This document shows positions 26,115 through 35,004 of a stretch of 64,000 nt of DNA, in pieces (position 1 is the first letter of the stretch; each line of letters begins with the position of its first letter). This DNA is from Aliiglaciecola sp. M165. GTDB lineage: Bacteria > Pseudomonadota > Gammaproteobacteria > Enterobacterales > Alteromonadaceae. The position numbers were made by a program, and so were the translations under genes. Below the pieces are notes generated by a model. The model did not search any database. It was not told the origin of the DNA and saw only the letters and a list, made by a program, of their open reading frames with translations. The stretch spans positions 248,001 to 312,000 of the forward strand of contig NZ_VKKH01000007.1 in the NCBI RefSeq assembly GCF_007197995.1, written 5' to 3'.

Positions 26115-27413
26115 ATGAAAATTGAAGATACCAGCGGGCAAGACGTGGTATTGGCGCAACCCAGCGCTAAACGGCCTTACATTATTGTTACGATTGCCTT
26201 GTTGCTATTAATTTTAGCATACGTAACCCTTGCCCCTGCCTTTAGCAACTGGTCCAGTGCAGACCAATCAATCTCGTCTGACCGCATTCGAACAGCAATC
26301 GTTCAGCAAGGCGACTTGGTTAGAGATTTGTCTGTACAAGGGCGCGTCGTTGCGTCAATTAGTCCGCGGCTTTACAGTCCAGCTCAGGGCACCATTACGT
26401 TTAAAGTGGACGCGGGTGACTCGGTACAGATTGATCAAGTTCTCGCCGAAATTGACAGCCCTGAATTGACTAACGAATTGAAGCAAGAGCAATCATCCTT
26501 GCAACGTTCTTTAATGGAACTTGATCGGGAAAAAATTCAAGCCAAAAAACAAGCCTTGGAAAACCAAAAAGCGGTAGATCTGGCACTGGTCGCATTGACA
26601 GCCGCTGACCGTGAAAAGCGCCGGGCAGATAAGGCCTATCAAAGCCACTCGATTAGTCAGATTGATTTTGAAAAAGCCCAGGATGACTTGGAAAACGCCA
26701 AACTTGTGCACCAACATGCGGTAAAAGATGCACAATTGAATCAAGAAAGTCTCGCCTTTGAAATCCAAACTAAACAGCTGCAAGTCGACCGACAAGCGCT
26801 TCTTGTTGAAGAGCTATCTCGAAAAGTCGATGAATTAACGCTGCGATCTCCGGTAAATGGCATTGTGGGTAACCTGGCGGTTCAACAAAAAAATCAAGTC
26901 ACGCAAAATCAACCTATTCTTAGCGTTGTCGATTTATCGGAATTTGAACTAGAAGTCGATATTCCCGAAAGCTACGCTGATGACCTCGCGATTGGTATGT
27001 CAGCCGAGGTTATGCTCAATGGCGAAACGCACTTAGCCACCCTGGTCACCATCTCACCTGAAATTGAGAACAATCAAGTGAACGGGAGAGTGCGATTTGC
27101 CACCCTTAACGATTTAGGCGAAAACGTAGAACAGCCCTCAGGTCTTCGCCAAAACCAACGTCTCACAACGCGCATATTAATGGAAAGTAAGAGCGATGTG
27201 CTTATGGTGCAACGGGGACAGTTCCTCGACAGTGGTAGCGGCCGAATTGCTTACAAGGTTGTTGATGGAATTGCGCAGAAAATCCCTATCACTACTGGCG
27301 CAAGAAGCTTATCAAGTGTGGAAATTGTGGCAGGCCTTAATCAGGGAGACACCATCATTATTTCTGGCACAGACATATTCAATGGCGCTGAGCGCATATT
27401 AATTACTAATTGA
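26115..27413 (+). CDS. HlyD/MacA-type periplasmic adaptor
   Basis: A 432-residue adaptor anchored by one membrane segment (about residues 23-44). It has a split lipoyl domain (RLYSPAQGTITFKVDAGDSVQIDQVLAEIDSP and ELTLRSPVNGIVGNLAVQQ), a long helical hairpin of about 110 residues between the halves, and a beta-barrel with a C-terminal domain. The hairpin length suits contact with an outer-membrane TolC channel. AGGAAA precedes the ATG. It leads an exporter set with an ATPase and two permeases, 79 nt before the ATPase gene, and is divergent from the molybdopterin oxidoreductase. Confidence 0.88.
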   Translation: MKIEDTSGQDVVLAQPSAKRPYIIVTIALLLLILAYVTLAPAFSNWSSADQSISSDRIRTAIVQQGDLVRDLSVQGRVVASISPRLYSPAQGTITFKVDAGDSVQIDQVLAEIDSPELTNELKQEQSSLQRSLMELDREKIQAKKQALENQKAVDLALVALTAADREKRRADKAYQSHSISQIDFEKAQDDLENAKLVHQHAVKDAQLNQESLAFEIQTKQLQVDRQALLVEELSRKVDELTLRSPVNGIVGNLAVQQKNQVTQNQPILSVVDLSEFELEVDIPESYADDLAIGMSAEVMLNGETHLATLVTISPEIENNQVNGRVRFATLNDLGENVEQPSGLRQNQRLTTRILMESKSDVLMVQRGQFLDSGSGRIAYKVVDGIAQKIPITTGARSLSSVEIVAGLNQGDTIIISGTDIFNGAERILITN

Positions 27414-27492
27414 TCAATTTATCGAAAATTTGAGGCTCTTAGAGCTGAATATTAATTAAAAAATACGACTTAGCGTCAAGAAGGAAACTACC

Positions 27493-28194
27493 ATGTTAAC
27501 TATGCACAACGTCAAAAAAATATTTCGAACTGACCTTGTTGAAACTCATGCTTTGCGAGACTTTAATCTTCAAGTGGATGAGGGCGATTTTGTAGCGGTA
27601 ACAGGTCCATCTGGTTCGGGCAAAACGACCTTCCTAAATATAGCGGGTTTGTTAGAAACCTTTGAAGGGGGCACCTACGAACTTGATGGAAAGAATGTCA
27701 GCAACTTATCAGACAAACAAAGAAGCCAACTTCGTAATGAAAAAATTGGATTCATTTTTCAAAGCTTCAATTTGATCCCGGATTTGGATCTATTTGACAA
27801 CGTAGATGTCCCATTACGCTATCGCGGCTTTAATTCTGCCGAGCGCAAAAAGCGAATTGAAAACAGTCTCGAATTGGTCGGATTGGCTAACCGTATGAAA
27901 CACTTACCATCGCAGCTTTCAGGTGGTCAACAACAACGAGTCGCCATTGCCCGAGCATTGGCTGGTAGCCCACGATTTTTATTAGCCGATGAACCAACAG
28001 GAAACCTCGATACCAAGATGGCATTGAGCGTGATGGAACTGCTAAAGGAAATCAACGACACCGGAACGACAATCGTCATGGTCACCCATGATCAAGACCT
28101 GGCTAAACAAGCGAAACGCAATATTTATGTTCGAGATGGCCAGGTTAGTGAACTCAGTGAAGTAGTGTCCCTTGAACACGCTGCCAATGCTTAA
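27493..28194 (+). CDS. ABC transporter ATP-binding protein (LolD/MacB type)
   Basis: A 233-residue ATPase of the LolD/MacB/FtsE group. Walker A GPSGSGKTT (about residues 37-45), Q-loop FQSFNLIPDLD, signature LSGGQQQRVAIARAL, Walker B FLLADEPTGNLD and the switch VTHDQD are all present. AAGGAA lies upstream of the ATG. It powers the two permeases that follow (15-nt gap). In true MacB the ATPase and permease are fused; here they are separate. Confidence 0.94.
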   Translation: MLTMHNVKKIFRTDLVETHALRDFNLQVDEGDFVAVTGPSGSGKTTFLNIAGLLETFEGGTYELDGKNVSNLSDKQRSQLRNEKIGFIFQSFNLIPDLDLFDNVDVPLRYRGFNSAERKKRIENSLELVGLANRMKHLPSQLSGGQQQRVAIARALAGSPRFLLADEPTGNLDTKMALSVMELLKEINDTGTTIVMVTHDQDLAKQAKRNIYVRDGQVSELSEVVSLEHAANA

Positions 28195-28209
28195 TGGCGG
28201 GAGAATCTC

Positions 28210-29523
28210 ATGTTTAGTTATTATTTGCGTTTAGCGCTAAAGAGTATCAGACGTAACCCCATTCTGAGTGCGTTAATGATCACTGCGATTGGTTTGGGCA
28301 TTGGTGCCAGTATGACGACCATCACGGTAAATTATTTGATGTCGGCCAATCCTATCCCACATAAGAGTGACCAACTATTCTATGTGCAATTAGACAGTTG
28401 GTCACCGTTTGAACCTGCCAATGAACCAAACGAACCGCCCGACCAAATGACGTGGACAGACGCAACAAATTTGATGAAAGCAAAAAAAGCCTTTCGTCAA
28501 ACCGCCATGGCATCAAGTGGTGGTGTGGTTGAGCCACAAGGTCAGGATGAAAAACCGTATATGGCGAGTATTCGACTTGCGTTTGCAGACTTTTTCCCAA
28601 TGTTTGATGCACCATTTTTATATGGTTCGAGCTGGCAAAGTAGCGCCGATGACAACCGTGATTATGTAGTTGTTATCAGTAAATCGACCAATGACCGTGT
28701 TTTTGGTGGCAAGAATTCTGTGGGAGAAACCATTCGTATCGTTGGCAAAAACTTTCGGGTTATTGGCGTATTGAATGATTGGTTATTGGTTCCGCGCTTT
28801 TACGATGTCACAACAGGTGCCTTTGGTGAGACCGAAGAAATTTTCATGCCTTTTTATATGAAACAAGAACTGGAAATGACTAATTCTGGCAATACAAATT
28901 GTTGGAAAAGCCCTGAAGGCGAAGGTTTTCAAGCATTTTTACAATCAGAATGTGTCAATTTCCAAATGTGGGTGGAATTGCGTAATGACGATGAGAAAGC
29001 TCAATACATGGACTTTATGAACAATTATGTCAACGAGCAAAAAGCGTTAGGTCGATTCCCTCGCCCACTCAACAATCGTCTTTCCAATGTGATGGAATGG
29101 ATGGAAAATCAAGAAGTGGTTGCCGATGATGCGCAAATAATGATGTGGGTATCATTCATGTTCTTATTGGTTTGTTTGCTTAATACCATTGGATTGCTGC
29201 TCTCCAAATTTAGTGGAAAAGCGGCTGAAATCGGATTACGTCGGGCTGTTGGTGCATCTAAATCAGACTTATTCATTCAACACACTGTAGAAACCGCGGT
29301 GATTGGTGTCGCTGGCGGCATATTGGGTCTTGGATTAGCTTTTGTTGGACTTGAAGGCATCAAAACCTTATACGGTGAGTTCGTGCAGAATCTCGTTGGC
29401 CTAGATATGACTATGGTGGCCAGTGCGATATTGCTGGCGTTAATTTCAAGTATTTTAGCCGGGGTCTACCCAACGTGGCGAGCATGCAATATCGAGCCTG
29501 CTAGCCAACTAAAAAGCCAATAG
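28210..29523 (+). CDS. ABC transporter permease, MacB/FtsX type (first)
   Basis: A 437-residue permease with the MacB layout. TM1 at about 17-40 (NPILSALMITAIGLGIGASM) is followed by a large periplasmic domain, then three C-terminal membrane segments at about 313-333, 360-385 and 400-425. The FtsX signature EIGLRRAVGASKSDLFIQ joins TM2 and TM3 on the cytoplasmic side. It ends 9 nt before the second permease, so the two probably form a heterodimer. These are mechanotransmission-type exporters that move substrate from the periplasm outward; the substrate is unknown. Confidence 0.9.
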   Translation: MFSYYLRLALKSIRRNPILSALMITAIGLGIGASMTTITVNYLMSANPIPHKSDQLFYVQLDSWSPFEPANEPNEPPDQMTWTDATNLMKAKKAFRQTAMASSGGVVEPQGQDEKPYMASIRLAFADFFPMFDAPFLYGSSWQSSADDNRDYVVVISKSTNDRVFGGKNSVGETIRIVGKNFRVIGVLNDWLLVPRFYDVTTGAFGETEEIFMPFYMKQELEMTNSGNTNCWKSPEGEGFQAFLQSECVNFQMWVELRNDDEKAQYMDFMNNYVNEQKALGRFPRPLNNRLSNVMEWMENQEVVADDAQIMMWVSFMFLLVCLLNTIGLLLSKFSGKAAEIGLRRAVGASKSDLFIQHTVETAVIGVAGGILGLGLAFVGLEGIKTLYGEFVQNLVGLDMTMVASAILLALISSILAGVYPTWRACNIEPASQLKSQ

Positions 29524-29532
29524 GAGCGGATC

Positions 29533-30762
29533 ATGAACATCAACAAATGGGAAATTGGCCCTATATTTCGCGCGCTGATGCGCAACAAAGTAGGCGCGGT
29601 ATTAATCGCAATTCAGATAGCTGTCACTATGACGATCATCGTCAACTCGATATTCATTATTATTGAACGTTCGAAATTGATGCAGCGAGAAAGCGGAATT
29701 GATGACGCAAACAGCTTTTACATTACCAACACTGGATTTGGTGACGAATTCGACTCTAAAGCCACAACTATTGCCGATTTAGAACTAATTAGAAATACTC
29801 CAGGTGTTATTGACGCCGTGCAAATTAATGCAATTCCCAATAGCGGGAGTGGCTGGTCAATGAGTTTCCAAACGGAGCCTGGAGAAAACAAAGAGGATCA
29901 GGGTGCAGCAATTTACATGGTTGATGAACATGCCACCAAAGCCTTGGATATTGAAGTGATCGCCGGTGAAGATTTTACACCTTCCGATGTACGCTGGCGT
30001 GAGAATGGAACGCGTGATTGGCCTGATACTGTATTAATCACTAAGGTATTGGCTGAATCATTGTTCCCTGATACGCCCTGGCAGGAAGCCGTAGGAAAAA
30101 CCATGTACATTAGCCAGACCGAGCCCATGATCATCAAAGGCATAGTGGATAAAATTCAGGCGCCTTGGGTGGGTTGGAGTGATCTAGAGCATTCTGTGTT
30201 AACACCAGAAATTACCCAGTTTTCCTCTACCCGTTATTTTATTCGTACGCAAGCTGGTGAGCGCGATCGTTTAATGCCGGAGATTGAAGAAGCCCTTGCT
30301 TCAGCAAACAAACAGCGAATTATTCGCGGATTACGCAGTGTTGAGGAAACCCGTGAGCGAAGTTATCGCGGTGATGCGGCTATGATTAAAATACTTTCAA
30401 CCACCATGGTGATTTTGACTATAGTGACAGCACTCGGTATTGTCGGCTTGGCAAGTTTCAGCGTTAATCGTCGCAAAAAGCAAATTGGGACGCGCAGAGC
30501 TCTAGGCGCGAGTCAATCTGCAATCGTGCGTTACTTTATGTTAGAAAACTTTCTCATTAGTAGCGTAGGCGTGATCATTGGTGCGGTATTAACCATTGGC
30601 TTAAATATGGTGTTGGTAAATGTATTTAGTCTGCCATCTTTAGATTGGTATTTTGTGCCAGCCGGTATGTTGGTGCTGTGGTTAGTGGGACAAATAGCGG
30701 TATTTGGGCCTGCGAAAAAAGCGGCGAACATACCGCCCGCGCTCGCTACCAGAACGGTATAA
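29533..30762 (+). CDS. ABC transporter permease, MacB/FtsX type (second)
   Basis: A 409-residue permease related to the preceding one: TM1 about 18-43 (NKVGAVLIAIQIAVTMTII), a periplasmic MacB-like domain, and three C-terminal segments with the KKQIGTRRALGASQSAIVRYFMLEN linker motif. TAGGAGCGG precedes the ATG. It is the last gene of the adaptor-ATPase-permease-permease unit and is followed by a hairpin that lies across the end of modC. Similar two-permease sets in other gammaproteobacteria are annotated as antimicrobial-peptide or macrolide exporters without firm evidence. Confidence 0.9.
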   Translation: MNINKWEIGPIFRALMRNKVGAVLIAIQIAVTMTIIVNSIFIIIERSKLMQRESGIDDANSFYITNTGFGDEFDSKATTIADLELIRNTPGVIDAVQINAIPNSGSGWSMSFQTEPGENKEDQGAAIYMVDEHATKALDIEVIAGEDFTPSDVRWRENGTRDWPDTVLITKVLAESLFPDTPWQEAVGKTMYISQTEPMIIKGIVDKIQAPWVGWSDLEHSVLTPEITQFSSTRYFIRTQAGERDRLMPEIEEALASANKQRIIRGLRSVEETRERSYRGDAAMIKILSTTMVILTIVTALGIVGLASFSVNRRKKQIGTRRALGASQSAIVRYFMLENFLISSVGVIIGAVLTIGLNMVLVNVFSLPSLDWYFVPAGMLVLWLVGQIAVFGPAKKAANIPPALATRTV

Positions 30763-30805
30763 ATTAGCGGATTAACCATAAACAAAGAGAAAGAGAATAA
30801 GGCGT

Positions 30806-30838
30806 GGCGCAGTTAAGACAGTGCTGCGCCTTTTATTT
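30806..30838 (+). terminator. Terminator of the MacAB-like operon, overlapping modC 3' end
   Basis: Stem GGCGCAG/CTGCGCC (30806-30812 with 30824-30830), 11-nt loop, then TTTTATTT. The right arm and the T-run lie within the last codons of the convergent modC gene. Confidence 0.75.
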
Positions 30839-31880
30839 GCGCATAAACAACTTGTCCAGTTTCTAGCTTCATAGACATAAAAGATTTACGCGTGATCTGG
30901 GCCAAAAGTGCGTCCTCTCCTGCTTTAAGCTTTACTAACACTTTGCCTGCCCCATCAGATTTGACTTCATGTATCTGTGACGGAATCACATTCAAAATAC
31001 TTGTTCCAACAGGCTTATGCAGCACAAGGCTGATATCTTTGGCGAGAATGACAATAGATTGTTTGTCCCCTAAATCTTTGTTTACTTTCTGTACCCAAAA
31101 ATCTCCTGCTGCCGTTCGCAGTAAAGTTAAATACATATCCTCATCATGTTGAATAACTTGCCCGGTTAACCGACTTCTTGCTTGTTCCGTTTGATTTAAG
31201 TCATGGTTTAGATCGGTAAGTAAAGCACTGGTCTGTTGATAAGAATCTATTTTTTGGCTTTGAGTCAGCACCACCCTGTCGGACAATTGCGCCAATTCGC
31301 CCAATGAGTGAGTCACATAAATTACAGGAATTGATAGCTGCTCTAATAAATCTTGCATATATACTATAAATTGGTTTTTGAGCGCAGAATCGAGTGATGC
31401 AAGCGGTTCGTCCATAAGCAAAATATCTGGCTGAGCTACCAGTGCCCTAACAATCGCAACGCGCTGTTGCTCTCCGCCAGACAAATCGTCGGGCATTCGC
31501 TGATAAAGAGGTTTCAACTCAAAATTTTCTATTAAGGGTGCAATGTCTATCTTCGGACTTTTTGTCGATGCACATGACAAAGATAGTGCATATTCAATAT
31601 TTTTTTTAACCGACATATGGCTAAACAAGCTTGGCTGTTGAAACACCACACCAAGGTTGCGAAGGTGTGTCGGTACAAATTTATCGTCACTTTGCCAAAC
31701 TTGCTGATTAAAGGCTACCTTAGCCCCTGGTACCCGATCTAATCCCGCCAGCACCCTTAAAATAGTTGTCTTACCTGATCCAGACGCACCAAACAATGTC
31801 GTCACTCCGGTTTCAGGCAAAGACAAATCCACATCAAATGTTTTATGAGAAAATGCACGTTGGAAACAGATTTCTATCAT
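30813..31880 (-). CDS. modC: Molybdate ABC transporter ATP-binding protein
   Basis: ATPase of the ModABC molybdate importer, 355 residues. Walker A GASGSGKTT, Q-loop VVFQQPSLFSHM, signature LSGGEQQRVAIVRAL, Walker B ILLMDEPLASLD and the switch VTHSLGE form the N-terminal half. A C-terminal Mop/TOBE oxyanion-binding domain (about residues 285-353, with TSILNVIPSQI) is diagnostic for ModC. ATG at 31880 shares one base with the modB stop (TGATG), indicating coupled translation. Its last codons form part of the terminator of the convergent exporter operon. Confidence 0.95.
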   Translation of the reverse strand: MIEICFQRAFSHKTFDVDLSLPETGVTTLFGASGSGKTTILRVLAGLDRVPGAKVAFNQQVWQSDDKFVPTHLRNLGVVFQQPSLFSHMSVKKNIEYALSLSCASTKSPKIDIAPLIENFELKPLYQRMPDDLSGGEQQRVAIVRALVAQPDILLMDEPLASLDSALKNQFIVYMQDLLEQLSIPVIYVTHSLGELAQLSDRVVLTQSQKIDSYQQTSALLTDLNHDLNQTEQARSRLTGQVIQHDEDMYLTLLRTAAGDFWVQKVNKDLGDKQSIVILAKDISLVLHKPVGTSILNVIPSQIHEVKSDGAGKVLVKLKAGEDALLAQITRKSFMSMKLETGQVVYAQIKGAALS

Positions 31881-32563
31881 CAACTGCGACCTACAGTGAA
31901 TTTACGATTACTGGCATAAACGGTTAATAACAATAAAAACGACAATAATAAAAGTGCACCGGATAAAAGATGGGCTTGTTGATATTGCAAGGTCTCAACA
32001 TGGTCGTAAATTGCGATTGATACAACTTGAGTTTCACCGGGAATGTTACCACCAATCATCAGCACGACACCAAATTCACCGAGGGTATGAGCAAACCCTA
32101 ATACTGCAGCACTGATTACTCCAGGTTTAATCGCGGGCAAAACAATACTGATAAATCGTTCAAAAGGCGTAGCCCCCAAACTGGCCGCGACTTCGAGGGG
32201 CCTGGATTGAATATGTGCAAAAGCGTTTTGCAATGGTTGCATTACAAAAGGTAAGGAATAGATACATGAGCCTATGACCAGCCCACTAAAACTAAATGCC
32301 AATGTACCGAGCCCTAGTGCAGAAGAAGATTGACCCAGGACGCCATTTGGACTGAGTAATAAAAGCAAATAAAAACCAAGCACTGTAGGCGGTAATACTA
32401 GCGGCATGGCGACCAATGCTTCAACGATGAACTTAAATCGCCATTTAGTGTTAGCCAACCAATATGCGAATGGAAGGCAAACAAGCATCAGTACCAAGGT
32501 CGAAATACTTGCCAATTTGAGGGTTAACCACAACGCCGTGAGATCGTCATCGGAAAACATCAT
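31880..32563 (-). CDS. modB: Molybdate ABC transporter permease
   Basis: Inner-membrane permease of ModABC, 227 residues with about five membrane segments. The EAA loop contacting ModC is RPLEVAASLGATPFERFISIVLP. The start lies in ATGATGA overlapping the modA stop, so the three genes are translationally linked. Length and segment pattern match ModB. Confidence 0.94.
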   Translation of the reverse strand: MMFSDDDLTALWLTLKLASISTLVLMLVCLPFAYWLANTKWRFKFIVEALVAMPLVLPPTVLGFYLLLLLSPNGVLGQSSSALGLGTLAFSFSGLVIGSCIYSLPFVMQPLQNAFAHIQSRPLEVAASLGATPFERFISIVLPAIKPGVISAAVLGFAHTLGEFGVVLMIGGNIPGETQVVSIAIYDHVETLQYQQAHLLSGALLLLSFLLLLTVYASNRKFTVGRS

Positions 32564-33339
32564 GGAATCCGATATCCGTTTCGTTTGATAATCGAACGAG
32601 CATTGTCAGACGCCAGAAAATCCACAAATAGCGCCACTTCAGAGCGTTCTGACAACACAACGAATTGTTGAACTATAGGTCGGTAGAGCTGCTGATCAAT
32701 GGCTGTGTAATGGCTGATATTTTCCTTTAGGGCAATCAACATACTGTGCGCAACAATACCGACCTGAGCATTTCCACTGCGGACGAACTGAATGGCCTGC
32801 CCGACATTTTCTCCTCTAACAATTTTTGGCTGGAGAACATTAAGAAGTTTAGTGGTATTTAAAAATTGCTGGGCAGCTAAGCCATAAGGCGCTGTGCGAG
32901 GATTAGCCATTGCAATACGCGACACCTCGGGCTTCAGCATAGTTTGAAGCCCGAAATCCTCAGTGGAATAATTAGGGTGCCAAATGACTAATTCGCCTAT
33001 CGCATAATCGAACCGCTGGCCTTTTTTAATCAACCCTTGTTGTTCAAGCTGCTGGGGGCGAGCTTGATCAGCAGACATAAATATTTCGTAGGGTGCGCCA
33101 TGCACAACTTGAGCAAACAATTTCCCCGTTGACGCAGCGCTTAAAAGTACATTGATATCGTGGTGTTTCTCAAATTCACTTTTAATTTGTTGGGCGGTTC
33201 CAAGAAAATTTGTCGCCACAGCAATGTGCACTTGCTCTCTTGCATTAGCGTTAACAACATTAATGTGTAAACAAATTAACAGGATAACCAGATAATTCGC
33301 AGCAAGTTCAACTCGATATAATCGCCACAATGTTGCCAA
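32560..33339 (-). CDS. modA: Molybdate ABC transporter substrate-binding protein
   Basis: Periplasmic molybdate-binding protein of 259 residues. A signal peptide covers about residues 1-33 (hydrophobic LVILLICLHINVV, cut after NANA). The mature chain starts with REQVHIAVATNFLG and keeps the binding-site segments LLSAASTGKLFAQV and GAPYEIFMSADQ typical of ModA. The start is TTG at 33339, supported by GGAGG 7 nt upstream and by the complete signal peptide; no ATG is available. It begins only 26 nt after the upstream SDR gene, so modABC may be read through from the lipid A operon. Confidence 0.93.
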   Translation of the reverse strand: MATLWRLYRVELAANYLVILLICLHINVVNANAREQVHIAVATNFLGTAQQIKSEFEKHHDINVLLSAASTGKLFAQVVHGAPYEIFMSADQARPQQLEQQGLIKKGQRFDYAIGELVIWHPNYSTEDFGLQTMLKPEVSRIAMANPRTAPYGLAAQQFLNTTKLLNVLQPKIVRGENVGQAIQFVRSGNAQVGIVAHSMLIALKENISHYTAIDQQLYRPIVQQFVVLSERSEVALFVDFLASDNARSIIKRNGYRIP

Positions 33340-33365
33340 TGAAGTTCCTCCCGACAGTATCTAAG

Positions 33366-34028
33366 CTACCACGGTAAAACGTCACCGTTTGAATGCCAAA
33401 ATGAACCCGAGTTTTCTATTGTAAGCTGGTCAATCACATTGGCCAACCTAGATGCAGCTAACTCTGCTGAAATATCGCCACCGTAACTGACCATTTCAGT
33501 CTGAACGTACCCTGGATGCAATAACGCAACCGCTATCCCTTGCTCCTTCAGATCATGCGCCATAGAAACACCCGCAGCATTCAACGCTGCTTTTGACATA
33601 CGGTAACCATAGTAACCCCCAGAAGAATTATCCGCTAAAGAACCCATCCGGCTGGTGATATGGGCAACCTTAGAACCACTTTTCAGTTGATCGAGAAGAC
33701 ACTGCGTAACTAATAGCGGTCCCAATGCATTGACGCGAAATTGGTGTTCAATGGTATGTGGGTCCCATTCTTTAATCGTGTCTCTTCCCAATACTCCAGC
33801 ATTGTTAATTAACAAGTCGATTTTGATATCTTTCAATTTGCTTAAGGCCAGTGGAATCGTATCCGGATTACCGACATCAACTTTATTGATGATCTTGGCA
33901 CCGGATTCATTGAGGTCATCAGAGCTGTTTCGACACAATGCATATACGTCCCACTTCTGGGCCACGTAAAACTTGACTAATTCCAAACCAATTCCACGAT
34001 TGGCGCCAGTGATTACTGCTACAGGCAT
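33366..34028 (-). CDS. SDR family oxidoreductase (C-factor-like)
   Basis: A 220-residue short-chain dehydrogenase. GANRGIG is the cofactor motif at residues 8-14 and NNAGVLG is at about 74-80. Catalytic Ser in HITSRMGS and the YRMSK tyrosine/lysine pair are present. The short length and NRGIGLELV start resemble CsgA/C-factor-type SDRs of unknown substrate. It begins 1 nt after the kdsB stop and is followed 26 nt later by modA, bridging lipopolysaccharide and molybdate genes in one co-directional run. Confidence 0.87.
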   Translation of the reverse strand: MPVAVITGANRGIGLELVKFYVAQKWDVYALCRNSSDDLNESGAKIINKVDVGNPDTIPLALSKLKDIKIDLLINNAGVLGRDTIKEWDPHTIEHQFRVNALGPLLVTQCLLDQLKSGSKVAHITSRMGSLADNSSGGYYGYRMSKAALNAAGVSMAHDLKEQGIAVALLHPGYVQTEMVSYGGDISAELAASRLANVIDQLTIENSGSFWHSNGDVLPW

Positions 34029-34029
34029 G

Positions 34030-34794
34030 TCAGTCTCCTTGTTCTATATCATTGATAAGTTTTTTTAGATCCTCTGGTGTATCGATACCAGTGGGTGGTG
34101 TTTTTTGGGCAATGTCGACATGGATTTTTTCGCCATGCCAAAGCACTCGCAGTTGCTCTAAAGATTCAATTTGCTCTAAACCGGAAGGCGCCATATTCAC
34201 GTACTGTTTAATAAAACCGGCTCGGTACGCGTAAATTCCCACATGACGTAAATAAAAATCGCCTATCTCATCGATGTCATCAGAATCCATAAATCGAGAG
34301 CGATCGTAGGGAATAGTGGAGCGAGAAAAATACAATGCATAACCGAGCTTGTCAGTGACCACTTTCACAGCATTAGGATTAAACGCTTCTTCAACGTCTT
34401 TTATTTTTACTGCTAGCGTGGCCATTTCTGCATCTTTATGCTGAAACAAGTTCTCGGCAACTTGTCGTATATTTGCGGCGGGGATGAAAGGCTCATCCCC
34501 TTGCACATTGACAATCAATTCATGCGCAAGTAAGCCTTCTACATCGATCACCTCGGCTAAGCGCTCCGTACCGGACTCATGATGTGCGGCGGTCATACAG
34601 TATTGACCACCAAAATCGTCAACTGTCTTTGCAATCCTCGCATCATCCGTTGCGACGATAACACGTGTGGCACCCGCTTCCATGGCACGCTCGTGGACAT
34701 GTTGGATCATGGTTTTACCCTGAATTTCAACCAAAGGTTTGCCGGGAAAACGCGACGACGCATAGCGAGCGGGAATGATAACAGTAAAATTCAT
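34030..34794 (-). CDS. kdsB: 3-deoxy-manno-octulosonate cytidylyltransferase
   Basis: Activates Kdo with CTP to CMP-Kdo for the lipopolysaccharide inner core, in the cytoplasm. The 254-residue protein has the nucleotide-binding start [15 protein letters not shown] and the [10 protein letters not shown] metal/substrate segment at about 96-105; SRSTIPYDR and HVGIYAYR are further family blocks. It lies 2 nt after ycaR and 1 nt before the SDR gene. The order msbA-lpxK-ycaR-kdsB is the classic gammaproteobacterial arrangement. Confidence 0.96.
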   Translation of the reverse strand: MNFTVIIPARYASSRFPGKPLVEIQGKTMIQHVHERAMEAGATRVIVATDDARIAKTVDDFGGQYCMTAAHHESGTERLAEVIDVEGLLAHELIVNVQGDEPFIPAANIRQVAENLFQHKDAEMATLAVKIKDVEEAFNPNAVKVVTDKLGYALYFSRSTIPYDRSRFMDSDDIDEIGDFYLRHVGIYAYRAGFIKQYVNMAPSGLEQIESLEQLRVLWHGEKIHVDIAQKTPPTGIDTPEDLKKLINDIEQGD

Positions 34795-34796
34795 GG

Positions 34797-34997
34797 TCAG
34801 TTTTTGTCCATTTTTTCCAGATCTTCTGAGCTCAACTCACGGGCCTCGTTTTCTAACATCACAGGAATGTTTTCCCTAATAGGAAAAGCCAATCGATCAA
34901 ACCGACAAACCAGCTCCGCTTGTTTAGGTAGATAGTGCAATTTACCCTTGCACACAGGGCATGCGATAACGTCGAGCATTTTTTTATCAAACGCCAT
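34797..34997 (-). CDS. ycaR: Trm112 family zinc-binding protein
   Basis: A 66-residue YcaR/Trm112-like protein. CPVC at residues 13-16 and a later Cys in [16 protein letters not shown] form the partial zinc-ribbon-like pattern of the family; IPVML follows as usual. In eukaryotes and archaea Trm112 activates methyltransferases; the bacterial protein's partner is not settled. It sits between lpxK (7-nt gap) and kdsB (2-nt gap). Confidence 0.92.
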   Translation of the reverse strand: MAFDKKMLDVIACPVCKGKLHYLPKQAELVCRFDRLAFPIRENIPVMLENEARELSSEDLEKMDKN

Positions 34998-35004
34998 AGT
35001 TGTT

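Noticed and set aside
33340-33365. Molybdenum-cofactor riboswitch ahead of modA
   Set aside because: Only 26 nt separate modA from the upstream gene, far too short, and no fitting structure was seen.
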